This document shows positions 39,797 through 54,800 of a stretch of 64,000 bases of DNA, one piece after another. The notes below the pieces were generated by a model that saw only the letters and a list, made by a program, of their open reading frames with translations, did no database searches and was not told where the DNA came from. Positions within the stretch are counted from its first letter, which is position 1; the number at the start of each line of letters is the position of its first letter. Position numbers and translations under genes: made by a program. Source of the DNA: Kitagawia praeruptora (taxonomy: Eukaryota; Streptophyta; Magnoliopsida; Apiales; Apiaceae); NCBI GenBank assembly GCA_037693485.1, contig CM075344.1, forward strand, positions 42,070,501-42,134,500, read 5' to 3'.

Positions 39797-42709
39797 GAGA
39801 GAGGTTACTTATAAATAAGTAATGGAAAGAAAACCTAGAATCAATAGGACATTATTGGGGCAACTTTTTTTTTCCCCATATTCTTTATATTTTAGCCTAG
39901 TACTCCAAATTGCTAAGAGCAACTTCAACAGCTTCCCTATTTGAATTCTTAACTTAGAATTTAGTGAATTTGATGCAAAATAGTGTTCCAACAGTGTGTC
40001 TTAGTAGTTCCCTAAAACAATAGAAACCATTAGTCATTTCCTACTTTTGGGGAACCACTAGTCATCCCTAACTTCATTTCCATCAATAAAATAATTTTTT
40101 CCCTCCATTTCATCAATAATTGTCTTTGTCTTTTTCCTAGTTACTTTCAAATTTATTTTTATTATAATAGTAAGAAATGAATATAAAGATTGTTGTTGAA
40201 GTTGGTATACAAAACAATGTACCTAAATCACTAGGAATCCTTATTTTATAATATTTATAGGGAAACAACTAAGACATTATTGGACTTGCTCTAATCTATT
40301 GGTGTTGCTCTTATAAATAAGGCATGAGATAGTGGAATTCTAACTTTGTAAGGAATCATTAAGATACTATTTGGAGTTGTTATTTGTCCAACATTCCCTA
40401 AATTTTAGTTTAGCTAAGCTGTTGGAGATGTTCGAAGAGATTCTTTACAGTAGTTCCTAATTTAAATTGTAAGAGGGAAGTGATTTTTTTTGCTACAAGA
40501 GATTCTTAGTGACTCTTAAAAATTCACTAGAAATTTATTTATTCTTCTCAATTTTAAGAATTACTAGTCATTCTTAACTAATAATTTATAATAAATTTGT
40601 AAAAAAAAAAAACATTCTCTCTCTTTTCACTTTCTTTGTACTTTCATGAATGCAAAATAGTATTGTTAGAGATGAATACACACTAAATTGTTAAAAGTCA
40701 ATATTTTATATTATATTTAGTAGTGATTTAGGAGATTCTTGGAAATACTCGAAGAGCAAGTCCAGTAACTTTCCTTTTATTGCTTCCTAAATCAAGATTT
40801 AATGAATTTTATACAAAACATCATTCCAACAATGTGCTAGTGGTTCCCTAAAACATCAAAGTCCTCTAGTCATTCCCTACTTTTGGGGAACTACTAGACA
40901 TCCCTAATTTGATTTCTATCAATAAAAAATTCATTAGCAATAAGATGGGTGAATGTTTGTTCAAAAATAAAATGCGACTACCGTCATTTTCCATTCTGGA
41001 ATGAAAATTCACCAGTGCCAACTACTGTAGTAGATAATGCAGTACTGCGGGAGTCGCTATATCGTTGTCTATCATGTCAAGAAATAAAAAAAAGGGAAGG
41101 AATGAAAAGGAATGTTCGGAAAGCAAGTTGATGCGCCTACAACAACGATGTTTCAATATGGACTATGGATCGACCGTACGCCCTAACAAGCCTTCCTACT
41201 TTTACTCCCAGTTAAGTGGAGTCTGACACTTTTTTAGTCAGTACAAATAAATACACGGACTAAATATTTGGCTTGAATCTAATCTAGCTACACAAGTAAC
41301 ATATCTCATCATTTTGCTGGTCCTGTGCTCTACAATTGCTGACTACAGGTGTTTGTTTTGTTCACATTGTAATACGAAAGGAACGATTAACGGATGAATT
41401 CCGGATGCAAGCCAATCCATGCCTCATCCCGGATGCAAGCCAATCGCCTCATCCCGGATGCAAGCCAATCCATGCCGCCTCCGGAAAAAAAAAAAAATTT
41501 AATGACAATCTTTGCACAAAGAACACCCGACAATTTTAGATTTAACTTTTGAAACAAATTTAGAGTTGATTGTAAGTTGTAACAGGTATATGAAACTCAA
41601 ATCAAGGCTAATGGTTCCTGTAAAAAGCTTGAACAAATAAGTTATCAGAGTGAAATTAAACCCATCAATGTGAGATATTAAATAAGAGAGACAGTAACGA
41701 CTAACGAGGATAGAGGCTCACGAGTAGTACTCGTTAAGAACACAAGGTAAAAGACAAACGTTATGCGTCCCAGAGAGGAGACACATGCATGTTGTTATTC
41801 AACATCATAGAGCTGCACAAGGACGACAAAACCTCTTTCCATTCAAATTTCACAGTAAAAATTCCCTTTGTCTAAGGATGGTTATCTCTTTCTTCTCTCA
41901 AACCACCTTGTATAATTGTTTACTTAGTTTTCGAATCATTGATATGGTAAAACTATAAAGCCATATGCATTCAACATTTTACATAAAATTTACAATGATT
42001 TTTGATTGGACTTCAGAATCGTTGTAATTCCAGTGCAATTCGCAATACATCTTTAAGGTGCTTTCAACCCGTTTACTTTTATAAATTACAAGCAAAGGTC
42101 GAAGAGGACAACTCCTATAAGAGGGTGACGGGACACAGTGCCTAGTGCAGAATATTTGTGTGTGAACCGTAAGCAAGTCCTTATTTCACCGCATATGTAG
42201 TCATGATTATAAACACCTTCACTATCAAAGGAATAATTGAGGTGCCAGCCCATCAAGCAAAACAACATTTACAAAACTCCAAGCTAAATACACTGGTTTT
42301 GTATGTGTCACAGTATTATTTGTACATGCATGTATCATGTAAACATGTAGGAGAACACACACATTGGTGAATACAACTGTACTGCATAGACTTTGTATTC
42401 AAGAAAAAAAAAATTGTGTTGCATACTGAAGCTCTTCGGAGAAGTATTGTAATGTTAGAATTTAAATGAACCCACGCATGATGCATCCAGTTACAATGTG
42501 TGTAGTGTATGATGAATTACTCACAATGTGTGTGGGTGACTGGGTGGTTTAGCACCCCACTGGCCACTGGGTTGTCTGGTCCTGTGCACTACGTTGCTCA
42601 ATGTTCCTGGAAAAATATTAGCAGCCTTGCAATATGTGTTGTACCATCACAACAAACTTCATGCAATCTTCAAATAACTCACCTCCCAGAGAGGAGGAAT
42701 ATATATATA
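39797..42709. other. AT-rich intergenic DNA with short repeats
   Basis: No gene recognised. A TIR-like unit runs about 39914-40292 (AGAGCAACTTCAACAG at left, GGACTTGCTCT at right), with a related partial copy at about 40748-40930 that shares TTCCCTAAAACA and CATTCCCTACTTTTGGGGAAC. Its TSD is unresolved. At 41398-41480 there are three copies of CCGGATGCAAGCCAATC. Short frames at 40949, 41979, 42086 and 42509 show no domain. Confidence 0.55.
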
Positions 42710-43225
42710 GGGTCCTACTCCACTACAAACTACAAACTAAAAATTAAACACTAATCTAATATTTCAAGCTAATCAAATGACCAAACTAGGGGTACCCCAA
42801 TACAAAAAATGCTTAAAATAATTGGCTCTATCCAACCAAAAAAAAAAATCACTGTTCACGTGATGACGTGGCAGTGGATTTCACTGGTTAACGGTGCTTC
42901 GCACCTTCTTGTACGGCGCTTCGCGCCTTTATCGTTCTAAAGTTGTAAGGAATGGCAATCAATGGTAAAGGCAATAGACGATTGACGGGTGTGTCGAGGA
43001 CCTTCGGCCCTCATAACTACCTAACTCATCCATTTACTGTCTTAAATGCTTCGCATTTCCACGGCAGGGATTTTTTTTTTTTTTTTTTGTTGGATAGAGC
43101 CAATTATTTTAAGCATCTTTCGTGAAGGTACCCTTGGCGGGAAACTTAGAATAGATGAAATATAATTAATTTAATGTTAGTTTGTAGTTTGTATTTAAGG
43201 ATTGGTTTGTATTTGAGCAAAAGCC
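42710..43225. mobile_element. (TA)n-flanked foldback element F2
   Basis: 516 bp, same family as F1. It starts GGGTCCTACTCC within a TA run and ends AAAGCC before another TA run. Arms share CAAACTA, AGGGGTACC and TTGGCTCTATCCAAC. The centre differs from F1 and holds several TTC-loop hairpins (see findings). It lies about 240 bp downstream of the DGK stop codon. Confidence 0.7.
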
Positions 43226-43464
43226 TATATATATATATATATATATTTGTTTCATACAACAAAATTATGCAGTTGGTACAAGAATGATTAGATCGATACT
43301 GGTACAACGAATAGTAAGCCTACATTAGCTTATAATTTGATGAAGCAATACATAATTTAAACACATACAGAATGGACTTGGCCCACTTTATAATGCTACA
43401 ACCTACAACAGCCATTCTAATAAGATATTTTTACAGACACTAGTTGTAATAAAAACCAGTATAT

Positions 43465-45836
43465 TCAATCCCCACTTATCATCACTGATTGATTAGGGAC
43501 TCTATTAATCTCAACAAAGGTTGAATACGCCTTGTTTAAAGGTTGTTTCCATGGCTCCCCATCCATCTGCATATAACTTTTTGTCCACTCTCCGCCCCTA
43601 AACTCAAATCGGAGCGCTGCAGCCTGAAAAATAACAGTATAATTTATTAAGCTGCACTTTCTATATATCATTGAAAGGTTTGTCCTACAGCACATATTAT
43701 ATTTACCTATATGTTGGCTAATGCATTGGTTGAATTTTATAACGCTTAAAATTACATGTAAAGTATATTCTTGTTATATATCGCAGCATAAGCTAGTCTG
43801 AGCATATCTTTTTAATGGAAAGGAAGTCCGTGAAGCCCTGTACTAAATGGGGTTTGCATTGATATTATAGACATGTTGGTTAAAGCATGAACAACTAAGC
43901 TTCCCAATAGAGTCATGCTAATTACATGAACTATCTTACCAATCACAAATTAGACATTTTTCAACATCCCAACTAATTTGTTTGAGCAAAGTCATAAAAA
44001 CTGAGAGAAGTGAGAATAACTAAGTACCTAAAACACATATAAGACCATATTATCAGCTAACATCCTTGTGAATTGTGATGGTATAAACATCTGGTTAGTA
44101 ATTCTAGAGACACGGCTTATTCTCTTTCAAAGGTTATTCTAGTGCTTCTGGCTTGTTCATAAATGGAAGTCCTGTATTTTTATAAGAATACAACATGTTG
44201 TTTGCACTACTAGTGGTCTGGTGATGAAGCATTGGTTCCAACCTTCCTTATGTGGCAATGGCTCCAGGCATGTTTTCGTTACATTTTCTTTGCCTTGTAG
44301 AAAAAAGAAGTATTTGTTTCTATTCCATTTACTTTAGGGCATCAAGTTTGGCCGAGAGACATTACTACTTAAATCTTACCAAAAAATAGCTTATGGCCTC
44401 AAATTTGGTTAAGACGTGAAAGATGATTCCATATATTTTTTTTACAATATCTGGTAAATTCAAAGATTACAATTTTTTTTTACAAGCACAAAAATTTCTC
44501 ATGCATTACAAGTTCTTTTCCAAGTAAAGATGGTATACATCTTTCGTCCATGCATGCTAACTTATACTATCAAATTACTCACTCTAATTTCTAAACTCTA
44601 AAACGAAAAAACAAGCAAATCTATCAAATTCTGAAACTTCTGTTCCAAGAACTTATTGTTTTGCATAATTGTTTGTTCAACAAATTTAAATGTCTTCAAT
44701 TATAAGTCCCTCTCAAAATTAATACCATTAACCCTTTCATTGGTTAGTATGTCAGGTTGTTAGAACAACGTTACATTCTAAAAAGAAATCAGCAAGTTGC
44801 AGTACCTGTGCGAGGTGCTTAGCTGTTATAAGCTCTACCATGACGAATGAGGTATGCCATCCTTGTTTTAGGCCAAAAACTTCTAGGATACCGTCATCAG
44901 TATGGGCCTCAACGAAACCTTTCTGAAAAATTACGAAAAGGCAGAAAGATACATAAATATTCAGCTTGATTAAACATGGTACAATTTTGGCAAGTTAAAA
45001 AAGCATGCACTTTGAGTTCCTGATCTAATATTAGTAAAAACATCTGAAAAGGGGAAAAAAAGACGGTCATAAATTTTTCTTAAAAAAAGAGGCACAGAGG
45101 TGTGGTATATAATCTTAAAGAACAATTCAAATCAAACAATGTACGACGAACGAAAATATATGGTCATGTCAATATTTGAATGGTTAATAAAGTTCAATAT
45201 TATAAAAAATAATGAAAACTACAAAAGTGGACAAGGTTGTGTGCACGAGAAGTCTCTGAATGCAGCACTATATGTACAGCTAGTAGCAGCAACACCTTAA
45301 GATGATTTTATTTCCTAACTCCCAAGACTCCGAAAGTTTTATGATTCCACTGTTCTTTTATGGTTGTGTATATCGATCTACCCCGGACATTGTTGTGGGA
45401 GCCTTGTGCAAAAAGAGATACATAATGCTAGGAAAGGTACGTTGTGGCCTGCCATTTAATGCAGGACACATTGTATAACAATGAATTGATGAGACAAAAA
45501 CACCAAAAAGGTGAAGTTGGGTGTATTAACCATTGAAAATCCACTACCCCAAATGATTCCCAACCGCAGGAGGGACAACGAGGATCGATCACAACCCATG
45601 GAAGAGACTTAATTTGATATTCAATAATAATCGATTATTTTAAGAATAATCACGTCTACCAAAATTTGTGGGGATTACAATACTTTTATAGGGAATAGAA
45701 ACCCAGATAAAGTAACCTAATGGAGCAAGGCCTCAAACTATAGAGCTTATGATAAATAAGCCACTATCCCCACATATAAAACATATAAATAAAATACCTT
45801 TATATCCCTCAACACTAAATATATACAGATATATAC

Positions 45837-45867
<31 letters not shown>

Positions 45868-48800
45868 GATGTCTCGCATGCACAATTGGCAATCACTTGA
45901 GGATAGTAGATAATATTTATTTCTAAACAAGTTGATAATGCCTACATATGTCTTAAACCAGGCCACTTCTAAACTAGTTAATAATTTTTTTACATATGCC
46001 TTAAAACGGTATGTATGTAATACACAGTACTGACCTACCAATCCAGGTTTCAAACATTGTAACAAGTCATGCAACACATAATTAAAAATTAAATACATAA
46101 ATAACTTACATATAGTTTTGCTTGTCATAAAATTGGAGGGATAATATTGTTAAAATCTCATTAATAACTTGCACAAACAAAGGATAATTTTATAGAGATG
46201 TATCTATAGTTTTAGGGAAGAGTGTATATACTATAAGATCACTGACTTCGTATGGTAACCAATCAACAATACCTTTTCCATATACTTTGGGTTGGGACGT
46301 CCCCAAGGATTCCTTCCACTCCCATAGTTGTGAAGATTTAAAACAACTATAGACCTCACACTAAAATAGCAAAAACAACAGTAGAAGTCATCACCAACTG
46401 AAATATAGCACCGAATAAAAAATGTAATAAAAACATTAGGAGTAAAAGTTCCAATAAAAAAAAAAGGTTGTCTTCAATTTTCCACAACGAAAAAAAAAGT
46501 AATTCAAGTTTTGCATGTAAAAGCGTTATGATGATGCATAGCAGAATATTCCAATAGAGTAATCAACCTTGAAGGAAAATGAATTTGCTCCCATTCTGAG
46601 CAGTTGACCCGTTTGACGTACATCCTTAATATGTTATTCAGTCCCCTGCATCAGAGTAGTTGTTTCTTGTATAAGAGCCTTAAATATTTCCTCACATAAG
46701 CCTATAAACAATTTCAAAGGAAAAGTAGTATAGACAAAGTGCGATTACTCAAATATTAATTAAATAGGAAGGGATAAATATATGCATGTGCTTCTGCCTA
46801 TATGTCTGTTCGCAAGAGCATGTGGTGTGCATGCTTCTTACTTTATTAGATCAGACATTAGGCACATTGAACACAATGGCACCCAAAAGTTAAGTACAGT
46901 ACAAATACATCTCCAGATCTCCATAGCAAGTTCATCTCTAAGTAGTGCATATCTAGAACATATAAAGCCAATCATGCATTTACTAGAAATCATTAATGCA
47001 CCATGGACCGGACACCCTAGAGTAGGGGTGTCAATCGGATAAAACGGATACGGATACAGCTATATCCGAATCCGAATCCGGAAGTTCGAAACCGTATCCG
47101 AATCCGTATCCGAATCCGAGAATATCCGAAAATAACATATCCGTATTCGAATCCGGCGGATATTATCCGGATACGGATAATATCCGAATCCGAATTCGTT
47201 TTTCAAACAATGATAAATTGACAATTATTTTTGAAATTTCCAGAAATTCCAAACATGAAACACAAATGCCAGAAATGATTATATATCTCAGTAGTGCCAC
47301 ACATCATTTAAAAAAATAAAAATTGATAACCAATTTGTGATATCTAAACTACTCAATTAAATTAATTGAGAAATGTTGAATATCTCAACAAAGATCAAAC
47401 CCAACAAAGGTCAAAAATTGATATCAAATGTAATAATTACTCCGACTCCGAGGTACATCTCAAGTTCTGTTTTTCCATTTCAATTTTTGACAACTACTAC
47501 TTTCATGTTTCAGGTTTAGAAATTCCAAACCCGGCTCGGGCGTTAATCGCCGGCGGCGGTGACGACCTTCAGTGACCCCTCAAATTGAGTGGGCTCACCT
47601 GGGTTACCCTCCAATCGACCGATCTACACATGTACTACAATAAATCACTGAACCCTTATGAAAATCGAAGAATCGAGCAATAAATCGAGGCTCATCAGAA
47701 ATCAAAATTATCGAACTGGATTGATACTTGTATGGCTGCGTAGAGGGTATTTAGAGGGTCGTTTTAAGTATATATATGATATAAATCGGATATTAGAATA
47801 AGAAGAAAAGAGGGGCTTAATTTTGATGTTTTTGGGAAGAACTAGAGAGAGAAAGTTGAGAGAGAAGAGGGAGAAGGGGGAGGGCGGCTGATGAAAATGA
47901 GATGGGTAGGGTAAAATTGTGGCTTTTATATTATTCAACTTTAGTACCCAAAATGCTACGTATTTTTTACGTATATAATTAATCCTTAAATATATTTAAT
48001 TAGTCCACTCTCACATTTTTAATGGGTTATCGAAAATATTTAATTATGAAATATATTTATATATATTATATATTTATATATTATATATAATTAATTTCGG
48101 ATTCGGATATTTTCGGATACGGATGTGCCTATATCCATATCCGTATCCGAAATGTTCGGATTCGGATACGGATAATATCCGGTTTATTCCGAATACGGAT
48201 AATATCCGCTTTTTTCCGGATACGAATACAGATATTTCGAACGGATATCGGATTTTTCGAATTTTTTTGACAGCCCTACCCTAGAGTACTGTAAGTACAA
48301 ATTAAGGCCAAGAGAATCTGTTCAAAATGCTTGTAATGCAAGAATGTGCCAGATCTATACTACTGTACTTCAGGGGACATTCTGATTAATTCCTAGCATA
48401 CACTGCATAGATTAAATGTCTTCTTGCATTGTCATATAAAAAAGACTGCCTTGCAAAAAAATTGATGTATTTTAATCATGGGAAATACAGAGAGCTTAAA
48501 AAGAAAAACCCTGTTGTTCCTGAAGTTAATTTGATATTATTATTCTCATAGTAAAAACAAAAAGTAGAAAAAGACTTCCAAGGTGTGACATAAGATAGCA
48601 GGATAAGAAATTTAGTTCAAAAACTTAATGCATATATACTGGAAGTTTGAGGTCACCATCATTCAGAACCTCTCTAGAACCATAATACGAAAGTGGCAAG
48701 AATAATGTGCTATCGTTGCAGGAGCTATCTCTACAGTATGTTAAGTAAGCCAAAGTTATTTCCTCAGATCTAATTAATAGCTGAAATATGTTGTTCACAA

Positions 48801-51800
48801 TTACACTATTAGATCCATATAAATGAATCAATTTTAAAACTCAACCTCCACACTAATTCGAACTTACCTGTGGTCGTATATTGATTGGACCTGAGGAGTG
48901 GTAAAAACCTGATAGTTCTCTCTCAAAGGAGTACAAGGAAATTTTCACACCTACTAAGAGACACCTAGCACAGTTGAGAAACTTGTTTGATACCACATGG
49001 AAAGACTAGGTGTCGACACACTGTTGATAATCCTTCTGGGGCCATGAAGCTAGTTATGGCTCTAGTGCTTGTGTGCCTGACCTAAACATGTTTCGTAAGG
49101 TTCTACTAATTTGTTAAATCTATTCCTGAAAGCTTCTCTCCAAGTTTTTCCCTCTTCCCATCTCTAATCTCTCAAATCTCAGTTCTGGTCTCTCATTTCT
49201 CGATAAAATTCACTTCTTCCTGACATATCTCCCTTTCTAATACCTGACTGCTCCCCTTATTCCTTCTATTTCTTTGATTCTACTGATTCCGACAAAATTA
49301 CATTCAAACCCCACATTGAATAACCAAGCTCCCATCATAACCCTCTGCTACAGCTTCCACTGTCGAGAAAAGTGCAATTTTTGACAATTCAAGCTTCGGA
49401 TGCTCAAAAATAAACTGTCCACCTCAATTCTATTTCATAATTTACTCGAAACTGTGAGTCTCCTTATGCAGAAGCTGTCATTGAATCAGAACAGAATGAA
49501 ATAGAAATAGAGAACTTTAACTGCCCAAGTGCAACCCTCAAATTCGGTACGACTGCTTGTATTAGGAAGTAATCATTTCAATTTACACTTCAAATTAAAC
49601 TGGCTCCCTAGTAGGCAAAAAAATCCTATTGGGCTGGAGAGTAGGAGTAAAATTTAACCACGGGGAGTGTGTTCTCATCATAAGGGAAACTGGAAGAAAT
49701 ATAGATAAAGGTCTGCCAAATCTAAATCCTACTGGGCTGGAGAGTAGGAATAAAATTAACCAAGGATGTTGGGAAGAATAAGGAACCCCATCAAGGCATG
49801 GGAAGTGTGTTCTCATCAAAAGGGAAACAGGCAGAAATATAGTAGATATAGGTCTGCCAAATCTAAAGCTTAGCTTCTTGATATTACAGAAGTTGGTTAC
49901 TCAGGGTGGACGGGTGACTTGAACATAATATTTTGACCTTTTTGCAGTGCCAGATTACAGAGTACATACAAATGACAATAGCTGCTCAATTCTTTTATGA
50001 CAGGCTGCAAGGTTTTGGTATAATCATTCACGTGAGGAGTAATCATGTCTCACAATATTCATCAGAGAGATCCTTTATAGCCAAATGACAAACCTGGATC
50101 TTAAGAAAGTGCACAATGGTATGCTAGTTATAAACATTGCAAGGTTGCAGGCAGTTTCAAGGTTCAGCTCAAAAACCAAAGGATGTGATATCAAGCAGTA
50201 ACAATTACAAACATTTAAAAAAAAAAAAAATCATTAGACCTATGGAAGAGGCATGGTAGAGAATACCTTAAACTGGGATCTGCAATGCAAGGGGTGAAAA
50301 ACCACCCCTGTGTGCAAGTGAAACAGGAGTAAATAATCTGCAAAAAAAGAACCCATATGTTAATCAGAAGTTACTAATTACAATGTAACAATAAAAATCT
50401 GAAAATCAAGCTCGTGCAAGGAAATTTAATTCAAGTGGCAGAAATAGTAAAGTTTATACCTTGTTTGCAATTGGACCTTGTGCAAGGTAAGGTTTTTCGT
50501 TGCGCAAGTGATGAAATCCATAGGCAATTTGGGCATCCATTCCTGCAATTTGTTCAGATACACACCAAGTGAGCAAAAATAGAAGCAAAATCATTGCAGC
50601 TCACAAGGTAGTTAAGTAAGCATTGCAGAAAAGAAACAGTTCTAAATAACTTCTCTAGCTAAGTACGGACTTCTTCTTTCCTGTCCTTATGTTAAGCGAG
50701 TGTTGTCTTCTGAATGACAAAATCCTCTATAAAAGTCAATAAATAAACAAAACTGAAGGTAACAGAGTTTTAGGCTTTTATAGGTGTAATATGGGTTCCG
50801 CTCACAAATTTAAGTATCAACAACACAATTTTTTGACCATTTACTATTTTATTCTAAAGCTCAAACTATCCAAATGAAGTATTAATTTATAAACCCGTCT
50901 ACATACAATGCAGTGGTATAATTAGAAGGAGAAAAAACAAGGGAGCTGAAGCCTGAAGGAAAAAGAAAAGGTGAACTGCTAGGGAAGTAGATAACTAAAT
51001 TATTTTGTTTGCTGTTCCAAACATTTGAGGAAAAGGAGCGACAGAAAGGGAAGTGGTGAACTTGGACCTTTTAACAGCAAATGATTCAAGGTATAAGGAT
51101 GGTACAATATAACTACTAAAAGCTTTAATTCTGCAAATAAAGTGAATACATAGGATTATAACCAAAATCCCAACATTTTACGGAAAGTCTCCCTTGCTCC
51201 TAAGAGATAAGTCCGAACAAGTTCTCTGTTGATAGGGCACAAGTACAACTCTAGAAAAAACCACTAAATAAGTGAATTCCAAGAATTATAAAATAAGCCA
51301 ACGTGTGAAAGGCCCTCGCTTGTATACTAAACTGCAGCAGCATATGTAAATAGCAAGTGTTTAAACTGTTAAAAATATGAAACAGCAGAAAACATTTAAT
51401 TGGTAGGCTGGAAGTGCATGTACTGATGATAGATAATCCGTAATTGGTAACAGTTTTTTTTACCAATATAAGCAATTCAGAAAGCCAAACCTATGCTAAA
51501 GTAATTGTAGAAGACTCCTTCGTAGCAAGATACTTTCTCAGGCAAATCACGTCTATCTTCCATTTCCTGCAAACCCATCACTTTAATCTCCACAAAAAAC
51601 ATAGAAACATGTTGCATCATGCAACGATTACAATAAAGATACATGTGAAGTATTATAATCTCAATCTTTTTATATTTCAAGTCATGAATGTGCAAATATT
51701 GTACCCTGCATCCCACTTTATTTGCAATAATTTTCTACCTAGAATATCCAACATATAGGCCAATTATTTTCAACTTTTTAATTCACCTTAAGTCCAAACT

Positions 51801-54800
51801 ACTCTATACTTTAACCCCACTAAATAAAATGTGTGCTTCACTCACAGACATGAGACCAATTCTCTTATTTACTAGATACTCATGATTGTCTTGAAATTAT
51901 TATTCTAGAAGTTAGTCTTAAACTTAATATTAACATACAATACATAGGGTTCGGCTAAACAAGGAACTAGTTTTATTGAGTAACTTGGTAACCAAACTAG
52001 GACCTCAGATTAGAAAGTAATGTACAGTTCGACGAAAAACCAATAACCCATGTTCTGGTCATTCACGTACTCTAAAATAGATGTTTCATTATGTATTTTT
52101 CTTCTTATTTTATGAATACTTGTACCTCACTAAAAAACTGTTTGATCATATTTGACTACATCATCAGATTGGTTAAAATTTTCACATGCAATATGAGTGG
52201 CAAAAACAAAATGCTGACAAAATTAAAAAGTACTGTTGCAATTAATGAAATTATTCTATAAACAATAGTGTATTCTGTGTAGAAACAAATTTTCAATATC
52301 TTGATTTAAAATCAAAGAAAATGATAAAGGATTCATACTAAAATAAAAGAAAATATATTAGAATACAGAACATAAAAAATATAACTTTTGAATTCAAAGA
52401 AAAATATTAAAATACTGAACAAAAAAAATATTAATTAGTAAAAGGAATACATAAAAAAAAACATAACACAAACAATTATATCATTCTTAAAGTAAAAAAG
52501 AAAACATCTTAAAATACTGAACACAAATAATAATTTTATTTTTAAATTTATAAGATATATTAAAATACGGAACATAAAAATTTTAATCGACAAAAAAAAT
52601 ACGTATATAAATTGGTGAATACCTTTTATATCAGTTTTATAGAAACATTTACCCAATTTGACAATTTTCACTAAGAGTGCCCTTTTATAGACGCATTACC
52701 TAAATGTGTAACCTTGCACGTGATCAACACACTAGCTAGCATCATGACGTAAGGGTAATTTTCAATGTTGAAGGTCTGTGGGTTAATAGCATACATCAAC
52801 CAACTTTAGTTTTTAAATGATGAAGGTCGATGGGTTAATAGCATACATCAGCCAACTTTAGTTTTTTGACATTACAGGTATATGCCTCAAATTTAACAAT
52901 TCACATACACATGTGAGTAATGCGAGTTCCGTCAACGCATTTGCAGCATGCGTGGGGACCACAACACTTTACAAACTTGTGTGTTCATCATTGAAGTAGT
53001 CGCATTCTTTTAGTGCGCTATGATGTACACAGATGTCTTACGCGCATGTTGTGGGTAATTTGGGCACCATTACCGAGAATGGGTGATTTGGGCATCAAAC
53101 ACCTTTAAAAAGTGATAATTAGGTCAATTTCTCTATAAAAATATAGACCACGACAAATAATTGATTTTTAAAAGCAAAGATAACTTATTGAAATACAAAA
53201 CCCAAACAACAAAATTTTTCTTAGATTAAAAACCATATTAAAATACAGAACACAAATAATAACATTATTTTTAAATTTAAAAAATATATATTGAAATACA
53301 TAACATAAATAATATTAATCAATAAAAAGAATACATATAAAATTACAGAACACAACAAATGGTTTAAAAAAACATATTAAAATACATAACACAAAAAAAA
53401 TATTATTTTAAAAAAAAAGGTGAGTGCCCTATATACCCATTTTTTTACTTTCTCTCACCAAAATGCCCAAATTCGGGAAGCACCGCCCAAAATACTCACC
53501 AATTACGCCTCTGGCAGCGACGTATGTGATCTCACGCCACCCACAGCGACGTATCCGACATATACGCCTCTTACAGAGACGCATGTAGCTGTGTTACGCC
53601 TATAGAGAACACGCATCAACAAGGGATACGTTTCACCCACCAGCGCATCCGTAGATGCGCATGTTCACAAAGCGCATCACAGAGCAGCTCTGGGCGATTC
53701 AATGGCGATTTCGCCGGCGATTTCAGACGAAAATTCGTCCTCTCCGTTCTCCCTCTCACACCAGCGTACATTGATGTTACATACATCAATAGATTCGTGT
53801 TGCAACGATCTACTACCCTATGTCAAAATTAAACATGTTCTATTGCCGGATTGAAAACCTTTAATTCGAACCCAAAACTTAATTTTCCGACGAGAACATT
53901 TTTACTCCGTTTGACATCTCCGTTTACTTTTCGTTGATGTGTTATAACCCATTGGAATCGTCTCATGACGATCTACAACCCTATACCAATAATATCTCGT
54001 TTGTTTTGCCGGATTGTTTTGCCCTAATCGGCGATTGGCGTCGGAGATAGCGGGAGACGGGAAAGCTACAGGACATGGAACAGGACATGGGATACGCCTC
54101 TCTCAAAGGCGTATCCAGTGGGTATATTGGTCGGTGTTTTGAAAAACGGGTATTTTGGTAAGTGAGGGGCAAAAAAGTGGGTATTTTGGGCATTCTTTCA
54201 AAAAAAAAGCATATTAAATACATAACACAAATGATAATATTAGATTAAAATTAAAAGAAAATAATTTGAAATACATAACATAAAATATATTATTCAATAA
54301 AAATAAAACACAAAAGACGGAACACAACATGTGATTTTGTTTAAAAAATAAATTTTATTATTGTTCTTAAAATAAAAGAAAACATATTAAATACAAGACA
54401 CAAAAAAAATATTTTAACATACTTTTTATTTTATTATTTGTACATTTTGATTCGTGATGATGAGAAGTTAAATAAAAACGACGATGTTTATAAAGGAATT
54501 AAGTTAGGGGTCGTAAATGTAACTGTTTGAAAAGGTAAAGAAGACAAAGATAGATTTAATCTAAATGGTTGTTTTTCAAATCAATTGAAGCATTTGCTAA
54601 GGAGTTACTTAGTTACCCATATAACTTGATCCACAATATATATTGGGTGTTGCTTAAATGAGAACCCCTTTTTAAGAACTAAATGAAAACCGGTGATTAT
54701 ATCATTTATGTTGGTGATTTAATTGTTTCTCATTGTAATTATCCCACCATCATCTCCTTTCCACTTCAACCACCATCTCCGAAAACCACCCACGGCCACC

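Larger units (their letters stand above)
52320..54440. repeat. AT-rich dispersed unit in a DGK intron, split by E3 and a second element
   Basis: Units of AAAATAC(A/G)GAACACAAATAAT type recur at 52320-52620, 53160-53410 and 54210-54420, in the gaps around inserted elements. They look like one AT-rich array later cut by insertions. No ORF. Confidence 0.6.

Noticed and set aside
47366..47575. 69-codon ORF in hAT-2
   Set aside because: No hAT or other domain; part of a degraded interior.
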